Of a stretch of DNA of 64,000 nt, positions 33,487 to 43,600 are shown in pieces. Each line of letters begins with the position of its first letter. The first letter of the stretch is position 1. This DNA is from Flavobacteriales bacterium (GTDB lineage Bacteria > Bacteroidota > Bacteroidia > Flavobacteriales_E > Vicingaceae), in assembly GCA_905339165.1 (NCBI GenBank), contig CAJPFH010000045.1, positions 49,894-113,893 of the forward strand, in the 5' to 3' direction. The notes under the pieces were generated by a model. That model had not been told where the DNA came from. It made no database searches and was given only the letters and a program-made list of their open reading frames with translations. A program made the position numbers and the translations under genes.

Positions 33487-33993
33487 TCAGGCGATATATT
33501 TTTTAACGAAAAGTGTATCTGGACACTCTGATAGCAGTTGGCTAATCTTCTTTCCCAATAAAGGATGAACATGGTTTGGAACTATTTCATTCAGTGGTAT
33601 TAGTACAAATTTTCTGTTTTGTAAATGGGGGTGAGGTATCATTAGTTTCTTGTCTTTTATAATAGCGTTATTGTAAAACAAAATATCTAAATCTAAAACC
33701 CTTTCCATCCATTTGTTTTCTATATTTCTATTTCTGCCGAATAAAATTTCTATTTCCAATAATTTTTTTAATAAATCAAAAGGAGAAAATATACATTCGG
33801 TCTTAATTACGCTATTTAAAAAGGGAGCTTGCTGGGTTTCGCCCCACGCCTCTGTTTCATAAACCGATGAGCTTTGGATTATTTTAATACCTGCTTTTTC
33901 AATTTCTTCTTTAGCAAGAGTTATAAAGTCTAACCGATTACCCAAATTGCTGCCTAACTGTATAAAAGCTATATTTTTAATTCCGCTCATCAT
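33487..33993 (-). CDS. folK: 2-amino-4-hydroxy-6-hydroxymethyldihydropteridine diphosphokinase FolK
   Basis: 168 residues, a typical HPPK, which transfers pyrophosphate from ATP to 6-hydroxymethyl-7,8-dihydropterin in folate synthesis. Recognised by IQLGSNLGNR at the N-terminus, SSVYETEAWG, FLNSVIKTEC, WMERVLDLDILFY (the two metal-binding Asp) and IPHPHLQNRKFVLIPLNEI. A second ATG follows the first, so the start may be one codon later. Divergent from sppA. Confidence 0.94.
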   Translation of the reverse strand: MMSGIKNIAFIQLGSNLGNRLDFITLAKEEIEKAGIKIIQSSSVYETEAWGETQQAPFLNSVIKTECIFSPFDLLKKLLEIEILFGRNRNIENKWMERVLDLDILFYNNAIIKDKKLMIPHPHLQNRKFVLIPLNEIVPNHVHPLLGKKISQLLSECPDTLFVKKYIA

Positions 33994-34043
33994 GATAAAT
34001 TACCATTAATGTAAATCGCGGTAAACTTAATAAAAGATGAATG

Positions 34044-34051
34044 TAGTTTTG
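34044..34051 (+). promoter_or_regulatory. -7 promoter box for sppA
   Basis: Perfect TAGTTTTG (TAnnTTTG), 26 bases before the sppA ATG at 34078. Confidence 0.45.
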
Positions 34052-34077
34052 AACAAATAATTAAAAAACAAAATAAA

Positions 34078-35859
34078 ATGAAGCAATTTTTTAAATATGT
34101 GTTAGCTACCATTGTTGGTATTTTACTTAGTTCATTTCTGGTTTTTATCATTTTCATAGGCATTATCGGTTATGCAATCAGTTCGGCCGGAACGTCCGGG
34201 AAGACAATAGATATAAAAGAAAATTCGGTACTCCTCATTAAATTAGATGAAATAATTAGCGACCGAACTGGAAATAACCCGTTGGAAAATTTCGATTTTT
34301 CTACATTTCAGGCCAATCCGCAATTAGGATTAAATGATATTCTTAAATATTTGGAAATGGCCGAAGACGATAAAAGGATAAAAGGAATAGTTATTGAAAC
34401 CACCGGAATAGAGGCGGGCATAGCAACCGTTGAAGAAATAAGAAATGCGCTGAAAAAATTTAAAGAGCGATCAGGCAAGTTTATATATGCCTATAGCGAG
34501 GTGTACACTCAAAAGTCTTATTATTTGGCAAGTGTAGCAGATTCTATTTTTTTAAACCCTGCCGGCATGATGGAGTTAAGAGGGTTGGCCTACCAGGGAA
34601 TGTTTTTTAAGGGAGCATTAGAAAAATTAGAAGTAGAGGCTCAAATTATCCGTCATGGCAAATTTAAAAGTGCAGTGGAACCCTTTATGCTCGACAAAAT
34701 GAGTGTCGAAAACAAAGAACAAACCCGTAAATACATGGGTTCCATTTGGAATCATTTGGTGGCAGGTATATCGGAAACAAGAAACGTAAATGTAGAGCGG
34801 ATAAACCAGTTAGCCGATAGCGTGCTGGTGCAATCGGCCGAAGATGCAGTGAAATACGAACTGATAGACCAACTTTGCTTCAGAGATCAATATTTAGCCA
34901 TATTGCGCAAAAAAATGGGTATTGAAAGCGAAAAAGATAAAATAAATTTTATAAGTCTTGCACGGTACACTCATGCTGATTTTCAGGAAACAAAACTTGA
35001 AAAAAAACCCGAAATTGCAGTTATCTACGCATCTGGAGATATAATCAGTGGTAAGAGTATTCAGGAAAGCATGGGTTCTGAAACCATTTCGGAAGCTATC
35101 AAAAAAGCTAGACTAGATGATAATGTGAAAGCCATTGTATTGCGGGTTAATTCGCCCGGAGGGAGTGCGTTGGCTTCTGATGTAATGTGGAGAGAAGTGG
35201 TACTTGCCAAGCAGGCAAAACCTGTAGTAGTATCTATGGGCGATGTAGCCGCATCGGGAGGGTACTATATTTCTTGTGCCGCCAATAAAATTTTTGCAAG
35301 TCCCAATACCATTACAGGTTCCATAGGCGTTTTTGGAATGATCCCTAACATGCAGGGGATGTTTAAAAACAAATTTGGAATTACAACCGATACCGTAAAT
35401 ACAAATAAACATGCCGATATTCTTACGGTTTTTCGTCCGCTTACAGCCGAAGAAAAAAACATTATTCAAATGAGCGTAGAAAAAATTTATGATGATTTTA
35501 TAACTAAAGTGGCCGAAGGAAGAAATTTAACCAAGGAGCAGGTAGACGAAATTGGCCAAGGCAGGGTGTGGAGCGGAGAAGATGCTCTTAGAATAGGATT
35601 GGTTGACGAAATAGGAGGCCTAAGCGATGCGATATTGGCTGCCAAAGAATTGGCCGGTTTAGACGTTCACAGAGTAAAGGAATTTCCAGAACTCCCCGAT
35701 CCGTTTGAAGAATTGATGAAAGGGCTTAGCGGAGAGGGAGAAGAAGTGCTTATCAGAAATTTTTTAGGAGAAGAATATATTTATTACAAGCAACTTAAAA
35801 ATGTAAAAAAGCAAAGAGGAATTATGGCCAAAATGCCTGAAGAGTTTGAAATTTATTAA
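34078..35859 (+). CDS. sppA: Signal peptide peptidase SppA, 67K (tandem-domain) type
   Basis: 593 residues with an N-terminal transmembrane helix (about 8-33) and two ClpP-like domains. The Lys of the dyad is in the N-terminal domain (IIRHGKFKSAVEPF, near residue 200), the nucleophile Ser in the C-terminal one (VVSMGDVAASGGYYISCAAN, near 393). PGGSALASDVMWRE is the adjacent loop. It degrades signal-peptide remnants in the inner membrane. The gene ends at a strong hairpin. Confidence 0.94.
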   Translation: MKQFFKYVLATIVGILLSSFLVFIIFIGIIGYAISSAGTSGKTIDIKENSVLLIKLDEIISDRTGNNPLENFDFSTFQANPQLGLNDILKYLEMAEDDKRIKGIVIETTGIEAGIATVEEIRNALKKFKERSGKFIYAYSEVYTQKSYYLASVADSIFLNPAGMMELRGLAYQGMFFKGALEKLEVEAQIIRHGKFKSAVEPFMLDKMSVENKEQTRKYMGSIWNHLVAGISETRNVNVERINQLADSVLVQSAEDAVKYELIDQLCFRDQYLAILRKKMGIESEKDKINFISLARYTHADFQETKLEKKPEIAVIYASGDIISGKSIQESMGSETISEAIKKARLDDNVKAIVLRVNSPGGSALASDVMWREVVLAKQAKPVVVSMGDVAASGGYYISCAANKIFASPNTITGSIGVFGMIPNMQGMFKNKFGITTDTVNTNKHADILTVFRPLTAEEKNIIQMSVEKIYDDFITKVAEGRNLTKEQVDEIGQGRVWSGEDALRIGLVDEIGGLSDAILAAKELAGLDVHRVKEFPELPDPFEELMKGLSGEGEEVLIRNFLGEEYIYYKQLKNVKKQRGIMAKMPEEFEIY

Positions 35860-35873
35860 TGAGTAGAATAGTG

Positions 35874-35915
35874 TATACCAAAAAGCCTCAACATTAGTTG
35901 AGGCTTTTTGGTATA
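35874..35915 (+). terminator. Terminator after sppA
   Basis: A 19-base perfect stem (core AAGCCTCAAC/GTTGAGGCTT, extended by TATACCA/TGGTATA) with loop ATTA, 14 bases after the sppA stop. Confidence 0.9.
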
Positions 35916-35973
35916 GCAGGGTTTTGTTATATGGCATAATTTCTGTTTCTTTACAGTTCTAAAAAAATAAAAA

Positions 35974-36096
35974 ATGAAAAAAGCAATTTGGTTGTTTCTT
36001 TTTGTAGCTGCATTGGCAGTGGTTTCTTGTGCCGGTTCTAACGGACGTAAATGCAACGGAAAAAAGGGAGTAAAAACAAAAATGGGATTAATGTAA
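35974..36096 (+). CDS. Very small lipoprotein (40 residues)
   Basis: Read by hand: ATG at 35974, TAA at 36094-36096. Hydrophobic signal MKKAIWLFLFVAALAVVSC with lipobox VVSC (C19), then a 21-residue mature part rich in Lys, Gly and Asn with one more Cys (RKCNGKKG). The stop is one base before the ATG of the following lipoprotein gene, so they are coupled. Many Bacteroidota encode such tiny lipoproteins of unknown role. The clear signal peptide and tight spacing argue it is real. Confidence 0.65.
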   Translation: MKKAIWLFLFVAALAVVSCAGSNGRKCNGKKGVKTKMGLM

Positions 36097-36097
36097 A

Positions 36098-36595
36098 ATG
36101 AAACGAATCATTTTTTCTTTTTTCTTTTTGTTATTTACCCTGCTCTTTACGAATTGTAAAAACTCCGAAAAAAATAATTCTAAAGGAAAAGAAAATTCGT
36201 CCGAAGTACCTTTTTCTGTTTTATCCGAAGGAAATAACGGGGGCTTCGAACAAGATACTCTATTGTTAATAAGAAGTAGCGAAGAAATGCAAGCCGGTTG
36301 GAAAAAACTATTCTCAAATTTTGTTGAACAACCCGATATGCCATCGGTTCATTTTGCAAACCAAATGGTGGTTATATTATCCATGGGCGAAAAAAATAAC
36401 GGAGGGTATTCTATAGAAGTAAGCAAAGTGGTAGAGAAAGAACTTCAACTGGCAGTGTTTGCTAACTATATCTCTCCTGGTCAAAATTGCATAGTAGCCG
36501 AAGTCATATCTTATCCTTTTGTAGTGATTTCTATTCCTAAAAAAGATAAGTTGGTGGCCATTAGCAAAAACAATGTAATTGCTGAGTGCAAGTAA
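36098..36595 (+). CDS. PrcB-domain lipoprotein
   Basis: 165 residues. Lipobox FTNC (C20), a Lys/Asn/Ser-rich linker, then a PrcB C-terminal-type domain (about 75-155): NGGYSIEVSKVVEKE, ISPGQNCIVAEVISYPFVVISIPK. In Treponema the PrcB protein is part of the dentilisin protease complex, but stand-alone lipoproteins with this domain have no known function. Coupled to the tiny lipoprotein gene upstream. It meets the convergent tsaB gene three bases after its stop. Confidence 0.75.
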   Translation: MKRIIFSFFFLLFTLLFTNCKNSEKNNSKGKENSSEVPFSVLSEGNNGGFEQDTLLLIRSSEEMQAGWKKLFSNFVEQPDMPSVHFANQMVVILSMGEKNNGGYSIEVSKVVEKELQLAVFANYISPGQNCIVAEVISYPFVVISIPKKDKLVAISKNNVIAECK

Positions 36596-36598
36596 ATT

Positions 36599-37294
36599 TT
36601 ATTCTCCGATTTTAAATGTTTTTTTAGCGGTGGTACTCACAAATTCTTTTAGATAAAAGGGTTCAAAGTAAGCCATGTTTTCAAATTGTTGGGTGGTATA
36701 TTTTTTTAATCCTTCGTTTATTAAATATTTTGCAGAAGGAAGTAAGGAGTGAATAAATTTGGCATGCTTGTTTTTTAAAATCGGTTCGCACTTTCCTGTC
36801 GCATCACCTGCAAAGTAAATTTTCCTGTTTTTCAATTCTTCAGAAAAAGAATTTTCTGTAATTATTTTTGCAGCAATATCCGTTATTCTTTCTCCAAAAT
36901 GATTGTAAAATGCAGTGTACACCTCCATTCTGCGAGCATCGGTAAGCGGGCAAATTAAATCGTTTTTCGAAATTTTTACTGAGTTTAAAACAGCACAAGC
37001 AAGGGTTTGTAGCGAGTCGGCTGCAATAAGCGGAATATTCCATGCAAAGCATAAGCCTTTCGCTGCGGCAACCCCAATTCGTAATCCGGTGTACGAGCCG
37101 GGTCCTTTTCCCACTATTATAGCATCTGGCTTTTCAATGGGGTATGAGGTTATTATTTCCTGAATAAAAGAATGAAGCCATTCGGCATGTTGATATCCAT
37201 TGGCACTTTCTTTAATGGCAACAAGGTTATTGTTTTCGAATAATGCAACCGAGCAATTGGTGGTAGAGGTTTCAATACAAAGAAAAAAAGCCAT
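36599..37294 (-). CDS. tsaB: tRNA threonylcarbamoyladenosine biosynthesis protein TsaB
   Basis: 231 residues of the ASKHA fold. FLCIETSTTNCSVAL at the N-terminus, HAEWLHSFIQEI, and the conserved VGKGPGSYTGLRIGVAAAKGLCFA are diagnostic. TsaB is the scaffold partner of TsaD and TsaE in making t6A37 of tRNAs. It is the last gene of the TolC-HlyD-TsaB run, 2 bases after the HlyD-like gene; the functional link is probably only positional. Confidence 0.94.
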   Translation of the reverse strand: MAFFLCIETSTTNCSVALFENNNLVAIKESANGYQHAEWLHSFIQEIITSYPIEKPDAIIVGKGPGSYTGLRIGVAAAKGLCFAWNIPLIAADSLQTLACAVLNSVKISKNDLICPLTDARRMEVYTAFYNHFGERITDIAAKIITENSFSEELKNRKIYFAGDATGKCEPILKNKHAKFIHSLLPSAKYLINEGLKKYTTQQFENMAYFEPFYLKEFVSTTAKKTFKIGE

Positions 37295-37296
37295 AT

Positions 37297-38598
37297 TTAT
37301 TTTATTTCTATTCCGGTTGCAAGAGCCTCTTTTTTTACAATTTCAATTTTATCGTTGTGGTTAATCAATTTGCTTACAATTGAAAAAGGTCCGGTTATTA
37401 CCTCTTCTCCTTCTTTTAAACCCGAGGTTACCTGAATAAATTTATTGTCCTGTATCCCTGTTTGCACGTAAACTAACTTTGCTTTTCCTTCGGAAGAAAT
37501 AAAAACACATTCTTTCATTTTATTTTTTTCAAGGGGCACTTCCTTTTGGGTGGTATCCTCTCTTGTAGTTACAGCCTGTATAGGTACTGTAACGGCATTT
37601 TTAACCGTTTGGGTGGTTATATCGGCAGTAGCGGACATTCCGGGGCGAAAAGGGGAAGAAATGCTGGTATCGTTCACCAATTCTTTGTACGAAGAAGGCA
37701 ATATGCGAATGCGAACATCAAAATTCGTTACTTGGTCGGTAGTAATACCTTGAACCGTGGCTGAATTAGCCAAACGAGTAACAATACCCAAAAAGGGTTT
37801 TCCCATAAACGCATCAACCTCTATAATTGCGGTATCGTTTAAAGAAATCCGAACAATATCGTTTTCATTTACGTTTACACTTACTTCCATTTTCGATAAA
37901 TCGGCAATTCGCATAATTTCAGTGCCATCCATCATATTAGTGCCCACTACACGTTCTCCGGTTTTTTTGCTAAGAGAAGATACGGTTCCGTCAATGGGAG
38001 CGTAGATGGTTGTTTTGGTTAAATTTTCGTTGGCTTCTTTCAGACTAGCTAATGCACTTTGTACATTATATTCGGCAGCAATTACGGTTTGTTCAGCTGC
38101 TTCTACCTCCGCTTTTGCCACTTCGTACGAGGCCTGAATATTATCGAATTCGGCCTGAGAAATGGCTTGTTGTTCATACAACTTTTTGTTTCGGTTATAA
38201 TTGAGTTCGTTGGTTAAAAATTGAGCATTTGCCTGAGCAAGCCTTGCCTTAGAGTTTGCCAAATTAGCCTTGGTGGTGTTTAATGATGCAGTGGCTCTTT
38301 CGCTGGCCGACTGGTAGGTGTCGGGCCTGATGCGTATTAACAACTGCCCTTTTTTTACTTTATCGCCTTCCTGAACCGTAATTTCTATTATTTCACCCGA
38401 AACATCGCTGCTTATTTTTACTTCGGTTTCGGGTTGTATTTTCCCATTTGCCGATACAATTTCTGTAATGGAGCGAAGAGCGGCTTTTTCTGCCGTTACC
38501 TGATGCAGTCTTCCGCCTTTACTACCCTTAGCAAGTGCAAAAATAAGTACTACCAAAAAAACGATGGCAAGAAGTATATATAATTTCTTTTTTTTCAT
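37297..38598 (-). CDS. HlyD/AcrA-type periplasmic adaptor protein
   Basis: 433 residues. One N-terminal transmembrane helix (about 5-23), a biotinyl-lipoyl half motif (GEIIEITVQEGDKVKKGQLLIRI, about 67-90), a long coiled-coil hairpin (about 100-190), the second half motif (TIYAPIDGTVSSLSKKTGERV), then beta-barrel and membrane-proximal domains. It bridges an inner-membrane pump and a TolC channel. The TolC-like gene is 24 bases upstream; no transporter ATPase or RND gene is in the window, so the pump lies elsewhere. Confidence 0.9.
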   Translation of the reverse strand: MKKKKLYILLAIVFLVVLIFALAKGSKGGRLHQVTAEKAALRSITEIVSANGKIQPETEVKISSDVSGEIIEITVQEGDKVKKGQLLIRIRPDTYQSASERATASLNTTKANLANSKARLAQANAQFLTNELNYNRNKKLYEQQAISQAEFDNIQASYEVAKAEVEAAEQTVIAAEYNVQSALASLKEANENLTKTTIYAPIDGTVSSLSKKTGERVVGTNMMDGTEIMRIADLSKMEVSVNVNENDIVRISLNDTAIIEVDAFMGKPFLGIVTRLANSATVQGITTDQVTNFDVRIRILPSSYKELVNDTSISSPFRPGMSATADITTQTVKNAVTVPIQAVTTREDTTQKEVPLEKNKMKECVFISSEGKAKLVYVQTGIQDNKFIQVTSGLKEGEEVITGPFSIVSKLINHNDKIEIVKKEALATGIEIK

Positions 38599-38622
38599 TC
38601 GTGATTTTTCTTGTAGGTTAAA

Positions 38623-40035
38623 TTAAAACTCTATAGGATTACCTGAGTAAAACTCTAATATTTTTATTTTAAAAAGCAAATCGTATTTGGCTTGCACCCA
38701 TTCCGATTCGGATTTTATTAATTTATTTTTTGCATCGTTAAATTCTATAGCATTTATTACACCTTGTTCAAATCGTGAAGAGGCATAAGTGAAACTTTCT
38801 TTAAACGCAAGGAATGATTTGTTGCTTGCTTTGTATTTCTGAAATGCAGCTAAAACATCGGCATGTGCTGTTTGTACATTTTTTTGTAATTGTCTTTTAG
38901 TTTGTTCTAAGGTAAGTTCGTTTCCCTGCATGGTTAGTTTTGCTATGCTAATGTTGGTTTTGGTTGTCCAACCGTTAAAAATAGGGATGGTTAACGTAAA
39001 ACCTATCGAGCGATTGATATTATCTCGTAACTGGTCGTTAAACGATTTAGGCTGTGTTTGAAAGGTGTATTTGGGTTGATACACAAAATCTCCAGAGCCT
39101 GTAAAGCCTATTGTATCTGTGCCGGAGAGTGTAATTCCCGTAATTTCTTTCTGAAGTCCTGAATATCCCGAACCATAATTACCGCTTAAGGTAAGGCGAG
39201 GGCTCATACTTCCTCTAGAGGCAGCCAATCTCTTTTTAGAAGCATAGTATTTATATTCGGCACTTTTTATTTCGGGCATTTTTTCTAAAGAGGTTTCATA
39301 AATTCCTGCTGCGGTTTGAGGAGGCAAGTAGGCTTCCATAGAATGTATTTCCGGTTTTTCCAAGCGAATAGGGCTTGTAGGGTCAATTTCTAAAAGTTGT
39401 TTTAAGTTCAAGTAACTTAAATTTACTTGGTTTTCGCTGTTTACCACCTGCAGTTCTTCTAGTGCCAGTTGGGCTTCTATATCGAGTAGTGCCGATTTTG
39501 CTAAGCTTCCTGCATGGTATAGTTTTTCAATTCGATTGCGTTGTTGTAATGTAAGTGCAGCCTGACTAGAAAGATTAGCAAATTGTTCTTCGGCAAAAAT
39601 TACCTGTAAATAAGCCGAAGCTACCGCAATGGAAATATCATTTTTAGTTTTTTGTAAATCGAATTCGGAAGCTGTGTAAGCTAGCTTATTTTGTTGTATG
39701 GAATGTACATTTTGCAGACCGTTAAATAATACTAACTGCCCATTTAAGCCTAAGCTGTTAGAGCGAACTTGTTGGCTCGCAAATTGGTTAGTAAACGGGT
39801 CGATGGTTTGGCCAAAATTATAGGTATGCGTAGCAAACCCGTTAATGGTGGGGAGTGTGTTGGCATAACTTTGTTCCATGCTCCTCTTGGCCGATTCTTT
39901 ATTGTATGCCGATTGTTTGATTTGTAAGTTATTTTTCAGAGCTTGCTCCACACACTGTTTTAATGTCCAAGTTTCTTGTGCTTTTATAGCAACAATATGA
40001 ATCAGTGATAACAGAAGTAAAAACAATGTTTTCAT
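38623..40035 (-). CDS. TolC-family outer-membrane efflux channel
   Basis: 470 residues. Signal peptide (about 1-19), then the two homologous halves of TolC: TLKQCVEQALKNNLQIKQSAYN, TLPTINGFATHTYNFG, and a second helical-hairpin run with ASRFEQGVINAIEFNDAKNKLIKSESEWVQAKYDLLFKIKILEFY at the C-terminus, the usual TolC end. It forms the trimeric exit channel for the HlyD-type adaptor encoded next. The substrate is unknown. Confidence 0.9.
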   Translation of the reverse strand: MKTLFLLLLSLIHIVAIKAQETWTLKQCVEQALKNNLQIKQSAYNKESAKRSMEQSYANTLPTINGFATHTYNFGQTIDPFTNQFASQQVRSNSLGLNGQLVLFNGLQNVHSIQQNKLAYTASEFDLQKTKNDISIAVASAYLQVIFAEEQFANLSSQAALTLQQRNRIEKLYHAGSLAKSALLDIEAQLALEELQVVNSENQVNLSYLNLKQLLEIDPTSPIRLEKPEIHSMEAYLPPQTAAGIYETSLEKMPEIKSAEYKYYASKKRLAASRGSMSPRLTLSGNYGSGYSGLQKEITGITLSGTDTIGFTGSGDFVYQPKYTFQTQPKSFNDQLRDNINRSIGFTLTIPIFNGWTTKTNISIAKLTMQGNELTLEQTKRQLQKNVQTAHADVLAAFQKYKASNKSFLAFKESFTYASSRFEQGVINAIEFNDAKNKLIKSESEWVQAKYDLLFKIKILEFYSGNPIEF

Positions 40036-40127
40036 TAAAACAAAGTTATATTTCTTTTTAATACTTTCTTTAGCTTTGTACCAAAGGATAATATTTCGGA
40101 TAAAAGGTAAACGAGTAGAATTAACGG

Positions 40128-40520
40128 ATGGAAGTGCTAGCAGAAATAACCACCGGGAATGCTCAAATAAAAAAGTGTAGTAACGGAATGGTTACATTAA
40201 AGCATTTGGAAGGAATAAATAGTTTAAAGTGGAACGATTTTGTTGAAAACTACGAAGCCATTTTGCAATTACAAAACGGTTGCATTTCTCCACTGCTAGG
40301 AAATGTTACAAACATCGAAGAGGTAGAAAATGAGGCCAAAGCCTTTATGACGAAAACATTACCCACTGTGGCGAATGCCTTGGCTTTTGTAAATGAGAAA
40401 ACGAATACCGTAACCTCTTTTGTAATTAATATGTACTTGTATTTGCATCGGCCACAAATACCTGTAAAAGTTTTTTCATCGGAAGAAAAAGCACTCAAAT
40501 GGCTCAATGAGTTCTTGTAG
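40128..40520 (+). CDS. STAS/SEC14-like hypothetical protein
   Basis: 130 residues, no signal peptide. A beta strand (NGMVTLKHLEGIN) and alternating strands and helices suggest the SpoIIAA-like STAS/SEC14-type fold found in Bacteroidota proteins of unknown function: GCISPLLGNVTNIEEVENEAKAFM, LAFVNEKTNTVTSFVINMYLYLHRPQIPVKVFSSEEKALKWLNEFL, the last being the characteristic 'xVFxxxxxAxxWL' ending of that group. Cytoplasmic. No partner is evident; it lies between tolC (divergent) and the alpha-2-macroglobulin gene. Confidence 0.6.
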   Translation: MEVLAEITTGNAQIKKCSNGMVTLKHLEGINSLKWNDFVENYEAILQLQNGCISPLLGNVTNIEEVENEAKAFMTKTLPTVANALAFVNEKTNTVTSFVINMYLYLHRPQIPVKVFSSEEKALKWLNEFL

Positions 40521-40617
40521 AAAAGTGCACTAAGAGTGTTGTTTTATTTATCGGAATTTTTTTATAAATAGTTTATGCAAATTCACTCTTTGTTTCATCT
40601 AAGTCAAAAAAAGCATT

Positions 40618-43600
40618 ATGATATCCAGAAAAAAAACCATTGTACTCATTATTCTCTGTTCCATTGTAAGTCTTGGATTTACTTTTTTTATTGCACAGAA
40701 AACGTACACCCCTCAAAAAATCCTGCTCATGTACAACCATTCTAAAACATTCCAATCCGATTGGGCAAAGGTAGATTCTTTGGAACAAAAAGGATTAACC
40801 CGTTCTGCATTAGAGCAGGTTGAAAAGATATATGCCAAGGCAGTGAAAGAAAACATTCCGGCACAAGTAGCCAAATGCCTCATATATAAAATAAAATTCA
40901 ACTCGTATATAGAAGAAGATTCTTTTGTAAAGGCAATATACGATGTGCAAAATGAAGCCGATAAATCGGCTTTTCCTTTACGTAATATATTGCAATCGCT
41001 ATTGGCCGAACTTTACTGGAATTATTACCAGCAAAATATGTGGCAATTGCACGATCGAAGTCAGGTGGCCGATACAAAGCTAGATGACATCAGGACATGG
41101 GATGCCAAAACCTTAATTGATGCATCGGTAAAAGCCTATTTAGAATCTCTTAAAAATACGGAGGACTTGCAACGTACACCCGCAGCCATTTTCGATGATA
41201 TATTGATTGTGCAAAACGAATCGAGAGTGCTTCGCCCTTTTTTATACGATTTTTTAGCATACCGTGCGGTAGATTTTTTTATGAATGAACAAGCACAAAT
41301 TACTACTCCGATTTATGCTTTTCAGGTAGATAAGTCCGAGTATTTTTTGCCTGCCAAAGAATTTGTTAAAATAACTATCCAATCAGCCGATACGCTTTCT
41401 CTTAAGGTTTATGCACTCACCATTTTGCAAAACATTATTGCCTCGCATTTAAACGATAAAGAACCCAATGCACTAATAGATGCCGATTTAAAAAGGTTGC
41501 AACTTGTAAGAAATCATGCTGTTTTTTCCGAAAAAGACAGTTTGTATTTACAATCTTTAGAAAACTTAGAAAAACAATTTGTAAACCACGAAGCCTCTGC
41601 CGAGGTGGCGTATAGAATAGCACAATATTATTACCAGTTAGGCTCTCAGTATAAACCTTTCGAGGCTGATACCTTTAAGTGGTACACCAAAAAAGCACTC
41701 GAAATTTGTAACCAAACCAGTCAAAAGTTTCCGAAATCGTTTGGTGCTAAACAATGTAGTTCGCTTAAAGAAACCATTTTTCAAAAAAGCCTATCTTTTC
41801 AGGTTGAATTTGCAAACCCTTCCAATGCCGTTTTAAAAGCTAGCCTTACTTACAAAAACGTAAAAAAGATATGGTGTAAAGTTATAAAAGTAGATTGGGA
41901 AGATTATTATAAAAACAACGAAAACCGCTACGGTGAAAAGTTGATACAATATTTCAATTCGTTTAAAACCAAAAATGAGTGGATGGTAGAATTACCCGAT
42001 GATGGAGATTTTCAACAACACATTACCGAACTTAAAATAGATTCATTGCCTTTTGGTCACTACGTATTGTTGGTCTCTGACAATAATCAGTTTACATTTA
42101 AAAACCATGCAGTAGCCTATTCGCCTTTTTGGATAAGCGATTTAGCGTATGTTACCAAACGAATGGATAACGGCAAGTACGAGTTTTTTGTAATGAATCG
42201 TACACATGGAAATCCTTTAAAAGATGTAGAAGCCCAATTGTATTACGAAAAATACAATTATACTTCACGTAAATACGAGTGGAAGAAATTAAATACGTAT
42301 AAAACCGATGAAAAAGGCTCTTTTAAAGTAGAACCCTTCGAAGAGTACAGTACCTTTTATCTAGATTTAAAATACAAAAACGATCGGTTGAACACAAACG
42401 ACAGCTACTATCAATACAAACCGTACCGTTACAATTACACCGAAACCAAAACCTTTTTTTATACCGATAGAGCCATTTACCGACCCGGACAAACCGTTTA
42501 TTTTAAAGGCATAGTACTTGAAAATAATACTGATCTGAATTCAAATAAAATAAAAACAAAGCACACTTCACTGGTTACTTTTTACGATGTAAATAATCAA
42601 AAAGTAGAAGACGTATCGCTTACCACCAATGAATACGGCACATTTAGCGGTTCGTTTACAGCCCCAAGCAGCGGCCTCAATGGCAATATGTACATTTCCG
42701 ATGGGTACGGTTCTGCTTATCTTTCGGTAGAAGAATACAAACGCCCCACCTTTGAGGTACTTTTCGAACCGGTAAAAGGGCAATTTAGACTAAATGAAAA
42801 AATTAAAGTAAAAGGAAAGGCTGTAACATACGCAGGCTCAAATCTTGATAATTCTGAGGTGCAATTTCGGGTTACCCGAAACACAAGTTTTCCGTACTGG
42901 AGTTATTATCGCTGGGGATATTATCCCCCATCACCCGCTACTGAAGTGGTAAATGGCATTGTAGAATCCAACGATAACGGAGAGTTTGAAATAGAATTTA
43001 CTGCACTACCCGATAAAAGTGTTGGCAAAAAATATTACCCCACCTTTGCCTATACAGTGCTGGCTACGGTTACCGATATCAACGGAGAAACACATGAATC
43101 TTCAACTACCATTTCGGTGGGTTATAATGCCATGACACTTTTTTCCGATGTAAAAGATAAAATAGAAAAAGACGTAGCTACTTCTGTTACGGTTCATTCT
43201 GTAAATCTAAATGGGCAGCCTGTTCCGGCAAAAGGGAAGTTAACTATTTGGAAGTTGAAAGAACCCGAAAAAGTGTTTAGAAATCGCTTGGCACAGCGCC
43301 CCGATAAACACATCTTAACACAAAAAGAATATTATAATTCTTTCCCAACCGATTTGTATGCAGATGAGTTAAACAAATTCAAATGGGAAAAATCTAAACA
43401 AGTTTTCGAAACATTATTTAATACAGATACCACAGTTAAAAAGAATAAAATATTTCTAAAAGAAATCCATCAATGGCAAGAGGGAGAATATGTGGCAGAG
43501 TTTACCGCTACAGATAGCTTTAACGAAGAAGTAAAAGACATAAAATATTTTTCACTCTACTCTACCGCTTCAAGCCAAAGTATAGCAAACAGTTTATGGT

